From Chloroflexota bacterium (GTDB lineage: Bacteria; Chloroflexota; Anaerolineae; Promineifilales; Promineifilaceae): DNA of 28,216 bases. The notes beneath the pieces are model-generated. The model was not told where the DNA came from. It did not search any database and was given only the letters and a program-made list of their open reading frames with translations. The position numbers were made by a program, and so were the translations under genes. Positions within the stretch are counted from its first letter, which is position 1, and every line of letters starts with the position of its first letter. The stretch covers positions 1-28,216 of the forward strand of contig JAJRTP010000522.1 of the NCBI GenBank assembly GCA_024278255.1, read 5' to 3'. Below are positions 1 to 7,800 of this stretch, one piece after another.

Positions 1-920
1 AAGTTTTGATGGATAAATAAATCCATGCCGGACAGGAAAATGCCAAAGCCGGGATGGGTATGGTACCAGCCCACGATCACGGCCGTATCATCCGGATATT
101 TTTCCCGCAGACTGTCGTTCATATAGCGCCAGCTTTCCGGTGTGTAGGTCACGCTGGCGCCGTTCATCACCGTGTATTTGGCAATGATCGTGTCAAAAAT
201 GTGGACGACGTAACGGCCGTCCGGTTGTTTTTCCGGCCGTTCCCCAATGAGGACGCCGGCCACTTCCCGATTGAGGCTGCTTAGGGCGTGAGCCTGGGAA
301 GCGCGCAAGGCCGGTTCCTCAATTAAAATGTCTACGGCCGCCCAGGTGGGGGTGCCGATGGGCTGCTTCTCGCCAGCTACCCGCACCCGTGCCCGGCTGG
401 GGGCAATGACTGTCTCGCCTTCCTCTTCGCCGATTTCCGGCGCTTCCCGTTCTTCATGCACTGGCTGTGGTTCGGCTACGATGATGTTGACCGGGATGAG
501 TTCTGTGTCGGCTGCGGCCGTATCCTCGAATTCTTCTTCCGGTTCTGCTTCCGCAACGGCCGTGTCTGTTTCCTCAGGCTCTACCGATAGCAGCACAACC
601 TGGGCCGACCAATCCCAATCCCGATTGGGCGGGATGGGATCGCCGTCGCTATCCATCACGTCCAGTTTGACGGCCACCGTTTCATCGGTCACCAATTCCG
701 CCAACCTGATTTGTTGGTAAGTTTGCCAAACTTCTGCTTCTAACTCATCGGCATATTGCTGCAAATCAGCCAACGTGCATTCCGGCAGCGGTTTGACCTG
801 CCCGCCTACGGGAATGGCATCTTTGGGTGTCAAAGTGATATGAGCAGTCACCGCCTGTTCCATATCTGGCAAGGACAGGCTGACAACAGCAATGAATTGA
901 GGGGTGTCAGTTTCGTTCAT
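1..920 (-). CDS. JAB/JAMM (MPN-type) metalloprotease, partial at the left edge
   Basis: The reading frame starts at the ATG whose complement is at 918-920 and stays open for 306 codons to the window edge, so the C-terminus is missing. Residues 1-115 form a domain I do not recognise. Residues 116-175 are a Glu/Ala-rich acidic linker. From about residue 200 comes a JAB/MPN fold with the complete metal site: Glu219 (REVAGVLIGE), His287 and His289 (GWYHTHPGFG), Ser297 and Asp300. This family removes ubiquitin-like modifiers or processes their precursors, using zinc. It is the last visible gene of the minus-strand ubiquitin-like operon. It shares the order LIGE...GW(Y/F)HTHPG with the neighbouring JAB gene, so the two look like diverged paralogues. 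The family call is secure; the N-terminal domain and the substrate are unknown. Confidence 0.88.
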   Translation of the reverse strand, partial: MNETDTPQFIAVVSLSLPDMEQAVTAHITLTPKDAIPVGGQVKPLPECTLADLQQYADELEAEVWQTYQQIRLAELVTDETVAVKLDVMDSDGDPIPPNRDWDWSAQVVLLSVEPEETDTAVAEAEPEEEFEDTAAADTELIPVNIIVAEPQPVHEEREAPEIGEEEGETVIAPSRARVRVAGEKQPIGTPTWAAVDILIEEPALRASQAHALSSLNREVAGVLIGERPEKQPDGRYVVHIFDTIIAKYTVMNGASVTYTPESWRYMNDSLREKYPDDTAVIVGWYHTHPGFGIFLSGMDLFIHQN

Positions 921-930
921 AATGAGTATT

Positions 931-980
931 TATTTTCCCGGAAACGCTACAGTTTCTAAGAAACAGTTTCCGGGAAAATA
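931..980. repeat. 15-bp perfect inverted repeat between the two JAB genes
   Basis: TATTTTCCCGGAAAC (931-945) is exactly complementary to GTTTCCGGGAAAATA (966-980). The middle holds a second small palindrome (GTTTCTAAGAAAC). The element fills the gap between the stop of one JAB gene (992) and the start of the next (920). A close relative lies at 18386-18418. It could act as an intra-operon processing site or terminator, or be a dispersed repeat. Confidence 0.8.
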
Positions 981-991
981 ATCCAGTTGCT

Positions 992-2200
992 TTATCGTGT
1001 TAATTCCAGGGTGATCTGGCAGGGCGCTGAATTTTGCAGACGAATGTTGTTGCGGTCTACGGCCGTAAGCCGCACTTCATATTGTCCAGGCGTGGCTTCC
1101 TGCGTGTTCCATGTACCCAATTGACCCAGTTTGGTATCGCGGCGCTGGGTATCGCTGAGCTGCCATTCTGTCTGGCCCAAAAAACGGGTTTCCAGCAGAT
1201 AACGAGCAGCATCCGGGAATACGGCCGTACCCACAAAAACCACCTCACTCCCCGCCGGGAAACGATAGCCGGATACCGGCGTCAGAATGCGCAACCGCGG
1301 GTCCGGGCAGGCAGCGGCATTCAAATCTGTCTCCTGCGCCAGAGTGAGCAGCACACTTTCCATCTGATTGGCCTGCTGCGTTAAGGGGATGACCCAGCCA
1401 AACAATAAAATCAGGCTAAGCAGAAAGCCAATCACCCCGGCTGCCAGCACGGCCTGCATTTGGGTCGGCAGATAATCCCGCCAATCTGCCTGTTCACGGA
1501 AGGCGGGATGGACGTGACCATCGGCCGCCTGGGCGGCGTAAAATGCTTCCGTTTCCGCTTCGCGCCACACTTCCGTCTTGACCACGCGCCAGGGAATCAC
1601 GGATTGGGCCTGCTGGTCAGCCAGTTCATAAAATCCGGCCAGAGGCGCCAGTTCGCCGTCCACCCAGCCAAAGTAACACGCTTCACTGTTGAGCGGGTCT
1701 ACCACCAGTCCCACGTGCCAGGGCATCCGAAAAGCGGCCGTATGCACCACCACGTCATCGCTGGAATAAAAAACCTGCAAGCCGGGATGGGTATGAAACC
1801 AGCCTACAATGTCCAGGTCGGGGTACTGCGCTTCTTTGTTCTGGTGAATCTGGCTCCAGGCGTCGGCCGTAAAAGTAAAATGCACCGGCCCGGAATCTGC
1901 CGTGACGGCGGGGATGGCCGCCTGGACTTCCACAATCAGCCCTTCATCCTGCCGGTAAGCCCGCCCCAACAGCACGCCGCCCAATTCTGACTGCAAATTG
2001 CTGATGCTGTGAGCGCGAATTTGTTCCAGGGAGGTCTGGTTGTTCAGGACGATGACCTGGCCGGGAGGCAGCGGGTCGCCGTGCAAGATGGCGGATGCTG
2101 GCAGGCTGGACGGCCGTGCCGGTAAATGGGCTGAATCTTCGTCAGAGATACGGCCGTTTTCCCGGCCGGCTTTCTCAGAGGATGTTGATGCCGCATTCAT
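992..2200 (-). CDS. Membrane-anchored JAB/JAMM metalloprotease with extracytoplasmic beta domain
   Basis: This 402-aa protein has three parts. Residues 60-200 are a JAB/MPN domain with a full JAMM site: Glu72 (SELGGVLLG), His136 and His138 (GWFHTHPG), Ser146 and Asp149. Residues 251-273 are a single hydrophobic membrane segment (AVLAAGVIGFLLSLILLFGW). Residues 305-402 form a beta-rich C-terminal domain (ITPVSGYRF...GTWNTQEATPGQYEVRLTAVD) of the kind seen in Ig-like extracellular modules. The predicted topology puts the protease in the cytoplasm and the beta domain outside. The start ATG overlaps the end of the E2 gene by 26 bases, implying coupled translation. The likely role is removal of the ubiquitin-like tag at the membrane. 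JAMM identity is certain; topology and the sensing role of the outer domain are inferred. Confidence 0.9.
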   Translation of the reverse strand: MNAASTSSEKAGRENGRISDEDSAHLPARPSSLPASAILHGDPLPPGQVIVLNNQTSLEQIRAHSISNLQSELGGVLLGRAYRQDEGLIVEVQAAIPAVTADSGPVHFTFTADAWSQIHQNKEAQYPDLDIVGWFHTHPGLQVFYSSDDVVVHTAAFRMPWHVGLVVDPLNSEACYFGWVDGELAPLAGFYELADQQAQSVIPWRVVKTEVWREAETEAFYAAQAADGHVHPAFREQADWRDYLPTQMQAVLAAGVIGFLLSLILLFGWVIPLTQQANQMESVLLTLAQETDLNAAACPDPRLRILTPVSGYRFPAGSEVVFVGTAVFPDAARYLLETRFLGQTEWQLSDTQRRDTKLGQLGTWNTQEATPGQYEVRLTAVDRNNIRLQNSAPCQITLELTR

Positions 2201-2708
2201 CCGGTTCTTCCTCCCCCAGGACGATCAAATCCTCCAGCGATTTCCCTTTCAGGTCGCGCCGGTCTATAGGGAAGAGGCGCTTATTGCGCAAGGCCCAGGC
2301 CGCCGCCTTCGAGTTCATCGGATCGCGCGGGTCATAATTCTTGTACTGAATCATCTCCCCCAGCGTCAGGAGCAGTTCGTCCAGCGTCTTGGCCGCCCAC
2401 CAGGCCCCGATGCACACCGCCCCCGTTACGTGGATATTGGGGTGGAAAATGGGCGTCAGCCATTTCAACTGCGGCTGCTTCAACGGGTATTCCGCATGGA
2501 GGTAGACACTCACCTCATGCACGTCCCGCAAAATCGGCTTGCCGGAAGGGGTAATCTTCTCCACACCCTTGCAGGTGTAACGGATCAGATACTTTTCCAC
2601 CGGATCGCCGTCCGTGGTCAAAATATTGATAAACTCGCTGCGATTAACCAGCCGGCGGACTTGTTCATAATCATTCCGCAGCCGGGTTTCACGAATGTCA
2701 AAGGCCAT
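2175..2708 (-). CDS. E2-like ubiquitin-conjugating enzyme (UBC fold)
   Basis: The 177-aa protein carries the diagnostic E2 core. Tyr74-Pro75 lies in EYPLKQPQLKWLTPIFHPNI, the HPN triad is at 89-91, and the candidate catalytic Cys99 lies in GAVCIGAWW, eight residues after the triad. These are followed by an LxxLLLTLGEMI helix and a DPRDPMNSKAA segment matching the canonical E2 DPLN..AA. It would accept the ubiquitin-like protein from the E1 and pass it to a target. A polar C-terminal tail (about residues 140-177) extends past the core. No Shine-Dalgarno is visible: the ATG is preceded directly by the AGTGTTC tandem repeat. It sits between the ubiquitin-like gene and the JAB protease, with the same orientation. 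The family call is strong; the targets and any E3 are unknown. Confidence 0.92.
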   Translation of the reverse strand: MAFDIRETRLRNDYEQVRRLVNRSEFINILTTDGDPVEKYLIRYTCKGVEKITPSGKPILRDVHEVSVYLHAEYPLKQPQLKWLTPIFHPNIHVTGAVCIGAWWAAKTLDELLLTLGEMIQYKNYDPRDPMNSKAAAWALRNKRLFPIDRRDLKGKSLEDLIVLGEEEPDECGINIL

Positions 2709-2713
2709 TTTTT

Positions 2714-2791
2714 AGTGTTCAGTGTTCAGTGTTCAGTGTTCAGTTTCAGTAAACGATTACTGAAAACTGAAAACTGTATACTGAACACTGG
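2714..2791. repeat. Heptamer tandem repeat forming a long hairpin (AGTGTTC x4)
   Basis: Four perfect copies of AGTGTTC run from 2714 to 2741. Degenerate complementary copies (ACTGAAAACTGAAAACTG, then ACTGAACACTG) lie at about 2759-2790, so the spacer can fold into a long imperfect hairpin. It fills the gap between the ubiquitin-like gene (stop at 2797) and the E2 start (2708). A related single arm lies at 9286-9317. It may tune how much E2 is made relative to the ubiquitin-like protein. Confidence 0.8.
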
Positions 2792-2796
2792 ATAAA

Positions 2797-3063
2797 CTAT
2801 CCCGCCGTCACTTCCGGGAATAAGCTCAAAATATCATCTTCCTGCACACCGGCGTCGGCTAACGTTTCGTCGTCGCTCAGGCGTTTGCCGGAATCACGAT
2901 GATCCAACCGGTAAGTGATGGGATTGGCGCCCTGGGTTGTGGGCAGCCCCATTTTGCTCACCAATGCCGGGATCAGCCGGCGCATCGGTACGTCGTCGGG
3001 AAGTTCTACCGGGGTCTTCTTGGAACCGGTCGGGTCATAAATAATCACTTTAATGCTTGCCAT
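2797..3063 (-). CDS. Ubiquitin-fold (YukD/EsaB-like) small modifier
   Basis: An 88-aa single-domain protein starting MASIKVIIYDPTGSKKTPVE. The pattern fits a beta-grasp fold: a beta hairpin (IKVIIYD...KTPVELP), a helix (MRRLIPALVSKMGL), then LDHRDSGKRLSDDETLADAG, which matches the ubiquitin-like 'GKxLxDxxTLxDxGV' region, and a last strand (DDILSLFPEV). The C-terminus is VTAG with one terminal Gly already exposed, so no JAB processing seems needed before activation. It has a good ribosome site (GGAGG, nine bases before the ATG) after a 77-base AT-rich gap following the E1 gene, which may hold an internal promoter. Its place between E1 and E2 makes it the likely conjugated tag. Fold assignment is by sequence pattern only. 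Confidence 0.85.
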   Translation of the reverse strand: MASIKVIIYDPTGSKKTPVELPDDVPMRRLIPALVSKMGLPTTQGANPITYRLDHRDSGKRLSDDETLADAGVQEDDILSLFPEVTAG

Positions 3064-3140
3064 TTGTCATAGCCTCCAATTTGTTTTAACCTAAAGATAA
3101 TCAATATAGTATACGTTAATTTCTGATTTTTGTTGCGTTG

Positions 3141-4337
3141 TTACGAGAATGTCAAAAAGGTCTCTTTGTCCCCGGTCAATTCCAGGTAGATTTGTTCACG
3201 GCCGTTGTTCGCCCGTACAATTCCCAGAGGGGGAATATCCATCTCTGCCAGTGTTCTGTCCAGAAAATCCTCGTCGCCGCTGATGCGGTGGGTCAGGGAC
3301 ATTTCCCGACGGCCGTTGCAATCCGGGCAGCGGTATTCACTTTCATACAGCCGAGCCATCTTCTTAAAGACCGGTTCGCTGGCGCCGCAGTCCGGGCAAG
3401 TCATGTGGGTGATAATTTCGCCGTCAAATTCAATGACCGTTTCTGGCCCCAGTTTTTCCTGGGCAATGGCTAATAGTTCGGCCAGGGTGGTGGTTACGGC
3501 CGTAACCTGCGGCAGTTCCACAATCGGTTCCAGCGTCGAATGGCTCATGCAGCCCTCCTTCACCGGATATTCCGTCTTGTACACGTCATTCGTCAGCCCG
3601 TTGATTAACATCGCTTTGCCCGGTTCCACCTCCATCCCGTGAATCAACTTCAACGCTTCCTGCGTCTGAAAAGCCGCTACAATCGAAGCACTGGTTGGCG
3701 TGGTGGGCACTTTGCCCTGCAAAATGTTATCCCGCGCCAGCAGCGGGCAGGAGTAACGCAGGTTGATGATTTGGTAATCAGCATCCGTCAGCGTGCATTC
3801 ATAGCAAGCCCCCTGCCAGGGCCAAAAAAGGCGCACAATCCCCATCAACTCCTGAATCGCTCCGTCCACCCAGGGCCGGTTCACCGAATAGGCGAAACGG
3901 TTGATGGACAGCCTCGCCTCCCGGTTATCCAGGCAGCCAATAATGGCATCCACGTGGCGGAAGACGCCCAACCCCATCTCGAAATTGATGTCGCCGTGCC
4001 ATGCCTTCACCTTCACGTCCGGGTTCAGCTCCTTGACGCGCCGGGCAACCACGTCCACCTTGCGCTCCCCCCGGTCTCCCTCGCGGAAAAGGACAGAGCG
4101 GCTGAGATTGCTGTCTTCAATCGTGTCAAAATCGGCAATCAGCAGGTTGCCAATACCCATCAGCGCCAGATTCTTGAGGACTTCATTCCCCAAAGCGCCC
4201 GCGCCTACCACCAACACGGTGGCGTCGCGTACTGTTTCCTGCTGCCACCAGCTAATATAGCCAAAGGTGTGATACCGGTCGCTGTCCGGATCGGTAATAA
4301 CAATGGGTTCCCCTACTTCAATTTGTTCGTCACTCAT
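3141..4337 (-). CDS. E1-like activating enzyme (ThiF/MoeB/UBA superfamily) with C-terminal zinc-binding region
   Basis: The 398-aa protein has the E1 Rossmann loop (VLVVGAGALGNEVLKNLALM, 41-60), the acidic strand DFDTIEDSNLSR (69-80) that contacts ATP, and GCLDNREAR (134-142). A Cys pair sits at 178/181. A candidate thioester Cys197 (RYSCPLLAR) precedes the VPTTPTSAS...FQTQEALKLIHG segment (210-234) typical of bacterial E1s. The extension after about residue 270 contains CPDC (314-317) and CPDC (337-340), a likely zinc ribbon or treble clef. It would adenylate the C-terminal Gly of the ubiquitin-like protein and carry it as a thioester to the E2. It is the first gene of the operon, with AGGAA before the ATG. 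The separate E1 and E2, plus a real ubiquitin-like gene, argue against a CBASS Cap2 protein. Confidence 0.92.
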   Translation of the reverse strand: MSDEQIEVGEPIVITDPDSDRYHTFGYISWWQQETVRDATVLVVGAGALGNEVLKNLALMGIGNLLIADFDTIEDSNLSRSVLFREGDRGERKVDVVARRVKELNPDVKVKAWHGDINFEMGLGVFRHVDAIIGCLDNREARLSINRFAYSVNRPWVDGAIQELMGIVRLFWPWQGACYECTLTDADYQIINLRYSCPLLARDNILQGKVPTTPTSASIVAAFQTQEALKLIHGMEVEPGKAMLINGLTNDVYKTEYPVKEGCMSHSTLEPIVELPQVTAVTTTLAELLAIAQEKLGPETVIEFDGEIITHMTCPDCGASEPVFKKMARLYESEYRCPDCNGRREMSLTHRISGDEDFLDRTLAEMDIPPLGIVRANNGREQIYLELTGDKETFLTFS

Positions 4338-4464
4338 AAAAGTTCCTTTGCTATGTGCTGCGTAACACGTCCTATTTTACGTCAAACTGTGGGGAAAGTT
4401 TCATATTTAGGCCGATATACGCCATTGGTTCATCTTGGCTTAACCCTGCGAGTGACAATTCGGT

Positions 4465-4470
4465 TATAAT
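4465..4470 (+). promoter_or_regulatory. Candidate -10 box (TATAAT)
   Basis: A perfect TATAAT lies upstream of the two plus-strand genes, in the divergent gap 4338-4601. No good -35 box is seen at 16-18 bases, so this is tentative. Transcription from here would place the 4492-4560 hairpin in the 5' leader. For the rest of the 264-base gap I see only the leader of the E1 operon (AGGAA ribosome site) and no clear minus-strand promoter. Confidence 0.35.
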
Positions 4471-4491
4471 ACAGGGCGGTTGGAAGCTGCA

Positions 4492-4560
4492 GCAACATCT
4501 ACAAAGTCGGCCTGCACCGACTGGAACCTAACCGACGCAGGTCGGTTTTGCAGATGTTGC
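4492..4560 (+). repeat. Three-way-junction-like inverted repeat in the leader
   Basis: The outer stem is GCAACATCT (4492-4500) with AGATGTTGC (4552-4560). Inside are two further hairpins: AGTCGG/CCGACT (4505-4522) and AACCGAC/GTCGGTT (4530-4547). An outer stem with two inner hairpins is also the plan of the elements at 18007, 23918 and 27994, though the sequences differ. It ends 41 bases before the start of the 89-aa gene. Confidence 0.75.
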
Positions 4561-4601
4561 CGCGAATTTATTCGCCGCTTGTGGCAAAAGTGAACGAACA
4601 A

Positions 4602-4871
4602 ATGGACGACTTTGTGATTTACGTTAACAATGACGGTAATCCGGCCAGCTTGATTGCGGGTAAACTGTACCGGGTTTTGCCGGACACGGCCGTACCCGGC
4701 ATGATACGAATTATTGACGAGGACGCATCAGAAATTGACGGCTACTTGTATCCGGCCGCTGCGTTTGCGCCTGTGGCGCTGCCGGAAGCGGCAATACAGG
4801 CATTATTCCCTACTCCGAACTGCCAATCCTTCGATTCGGCTCAGGACAACGCTTCAATCTCTGATCCATGA
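4602..4871 (+). CDS. Conserved small protein of unknown function
   Basis: An 89-aa protein, with the start taken at the ATG giving MDDFVIYVNNDGNPASL. The core (ASLIAGKLYRVLPD, then GMIRIIDEDASEIDGYLYPA, then LPEAAIQAL) resembles a small acidic family I have seen in Chloroflexota and cyanobacteria, usually with 'YRV(L/I)PD...G(L/M)IR(V/I)IDE...YLYP'. No catalytic motif is evident. An upstream in-frame ATG at 4548 lies inside the hairpin repeat and is less likely. Its TGA overlaps the ATG of the next gene (ATGA), so the two are translationally coupled. The last 20 codons (NCQSFDSAQD...) look non-conserved. Confidence 0.65.
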   Translation: MDDFVIYVNNDGNPASLIAGKLYRVLPDTAVPGMIRIIDEDASEIDGYLYPAAAFAPVALPEAAIQALFPTPNCQSFDSAQDNASISDP

Positions 4872-7800
4872 CGCTTCGTATTCAGTTGTTTCAAACGCTT
4901 CAGGTAAGCAACGGCCGTATCCCCACCCTGGATATGGGGTCGCCGACGACGCGATCCCTGTTTGCCTACCTGGTCTTGCATCACCAGCAGGCAATTGACC
5001 GGCGGCGGCTGGCCTTCCGCTTTTGGCCGCGGGGCAGCGAACAGGCTGCCCGGCGTAACCTGCGCCAATACCTGCACCGCATCCGCCAAGCCTTGGAGCC
5101 GATAGACCCGGACGGCCGTTTCCTGACCGCCGAAGGTCACTATGTCCAGTTTCAGCCGCCGGAGGATTGGTTTCTGGATACGGCCGTATTTGAACAAGCC
5201 TGCACCCCGCCCCACGAAAACCTCTCCCTGGCCATCCAGCTTTACAGCGGCGATCTGCTCGAAGATTTATACGACGACTGGGTGTTGGAAGAGCGGGAAC
5301 GGCTGGCCCGGCTCTACCGGCAAGCTCTTTTGCGCCAGATTGACCGGGAAGAAGCCGCCGGAAATTTGAGTGCGGCCGTCGAATACGCCCAAAAATACCG
5401 CGCCGCCGAACCCCTCCTGGAAAACGCTTACCTGCGCTTGATGCGCCTCCACTACACCGCCGGCGACCGCGCCCGCCTCAAACAAACCTACGACCAACTC
5501 AGCGACATGCTCGCCGCCGAACTGGATGTCGCCCCCCTCCCCGAAACCGCTGCCGCGTACCAAGCCATGCTCATTGGCGACTACCCATCCCCCCATCCCC
5601 CCAAAACCTTACTCCCTCATCCCCATCCCCCCACTCCCTCATCCCCTTACACCCCCTTCGTTGGCCGCACAACCGAACTTACCTGGCTAACTGACTCCCT
5701 GACTGCCGCCGAGCAGGGCCACGGCCGTTTCTGTTTCATTTTAGGCGAATCCGGCGTGGGTAAAACCCGGCTGATTGACGAATGGACGGCGCGGCTGGGC
5801 CAGCCTGTCTACCTGTTCCGCGGGCGGGGGCACGAATTTGAGGCGATGATACCCTACAGCCCGTTAGCCCAGGCATTACGCGAAGGGGAAACGGCCGTAT
5901 CCTGGGAATACTTCCGGCCGCCGCCCCCCTGGTTGGGCGCGCTCCAGCCCCTCCTGCCCGATTTGCCCGCCCGCTTTCCCGGCTACAGCCTGACCAGCCA
6001 GCATCACGTCATCGAAGGGTTGACCAATTTCCTGCTCACCCTCTCCCGGCAGCGGCCTGTCATTTTAATTGTAGACAACCTGCATTGGGCCGACGCCCCC
6101 ACCTGGCACTTCCTCGGCTATTTGTCGCAGCATGGGGGGAACGGCCGTATCCTGACCATCGTCGCCGCCCGCCCCGAAGACATCCCCCCGGAACGGCAGC
6201 GGCTGGTGCGCAAAATGGAGCGGGAACAGTGGCAAACCCGCCGCCTGCTGCGCCTCAATCGGGCAGAAACGGAAACCCTGGTGCGCCAGCTCATGTCCGG
6301 CGAAAAAGTGGAACCCGTCTTCTTCCGCCGCATCTACGAAGAGACCGAAGGCAACCCGTTCTTCATCATCGAGACCATCCGCGCCGTGCGCGAAGCGGGG
6401 GGCGACTGGACGGAAAGCGTACCCACCGACGCCGCCGGCCATCGCCCCCATTTTGCCATCCCTCTGCAAGTGCAAGCCGTCATCGAATCCCGGCTGGACA
6501 AGCTGGACGAAAAGAGCGGTGCGGCATTGGGCGTGGCCGCTGCCATTGGCCGCGAGTTCAGCTTTGATCTGCTGCAACAAGTCAGCCAACAGCCCACGGA
6601 AGAACTGTTAGACGCCCTGGATGAATGGCTGGCGCGGGGGCTGGTGCGGGAAACGGGGGACGGCTACGACTTCAGCCACGAAAAGTTGAGCCAGGTGGCT
6701 TACCAGCGCCTCAGCCGCGCCCGCCGCCAGTGGGTGCATTTGCAGATTGCCGACTACCTGGCTCGCCATCCCGCCACCGACCCGGCCCAATTGGCCCACC
6801 ATTACTACCGCAGTTCCCAGCCGGACAAGGCGCTGCCCTGGCTGGCCCGGGCAGGGGAACGGGCGCTGCGGGTGCGTTCCTATAACGAGGCGCGGGAATT
6901 TGGCTTACAGGCGATTGGCTTGCTCGGCCGTTTCCCCGCGCTCAAGCAACAGGAACGAGCGGAACGGATCGATCTCAACCTGCAACTGGCCCAGGCGTAT
7001 GCCTTCACCGGGCAATGGGCCAAGGCGTCCCAACTGCTGCAAGAGACGGAGCGCATGGCCGAAGCGTCCGGCGATTTGGCCCGATTGGCCCGCATTTTTT
7101 ACCGTTCGGCGCAGATTTTCTGGCTGCAAAGCCAGGCGGCCGTGGCGGATGATTACGCCCGCCGCGTCCTGCGCCACGCAGAGGAATTGGACGATGCAGA
7201 TTTGCGCCTGGCCGCGCTGCGCATGTTGGGCCGGGTGAATATCGTCCTCAGCCAATACGACGACGCCATCGCTTACCTGCTGCGCTATGTGGATTTGGCG
7301 GAGAAGGAGTGGGCGCCGCCCGATTTGCCCGTGGTGTACGGCTATCTGGGCGTGGCCTACGCCCGCGTGGGGTCGTGGCAGCGGGCAATTGCCGCGGCGC
7401 AGCGAGGGGTGGATTTGTCGCGGGCGGGCGCGCCGGGGGCGACGCGGGTGGTGGCCCGGATGCAGTTGGCTTTTGTTTACGCGGAACTGCGGGAATGGCA
7501 GCAGGCGTTGGCGACGGGGCGGCCAGTGGCTGATTTGTGGCGGGAGGAAGGAATTACGCCTCATTCATTCATGCTGCGGGTGGTTATGGGTCGCTGCCAG
7601 GCGCAGTTGGCGGACGTGGCGGCGGGGATTGCGGAGATTGAGGCGGCTTTGCGTTGGGCGGATGAGATGGGCTACCGGGTGATGGTTCACGCGGTGACGA
7701 TGTATCTGGCGCAGGCGCAGGCGGCGGCGGGGGAATGGGATGTGGGGCTGCGCACGGCCGTCAAAGCGCAAAAGTTGGCGGAAGAAGCGGGGGATTTGTG

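Noticed and set aside
3141..4337. E1/E2/JAB as a type II CBASS (Cap2/Cap3) locus
   Set aside because: E1 and E2 are separate genes, a ubiquitin-like gene is present, and no CD-NTase or effector is seen nearby.
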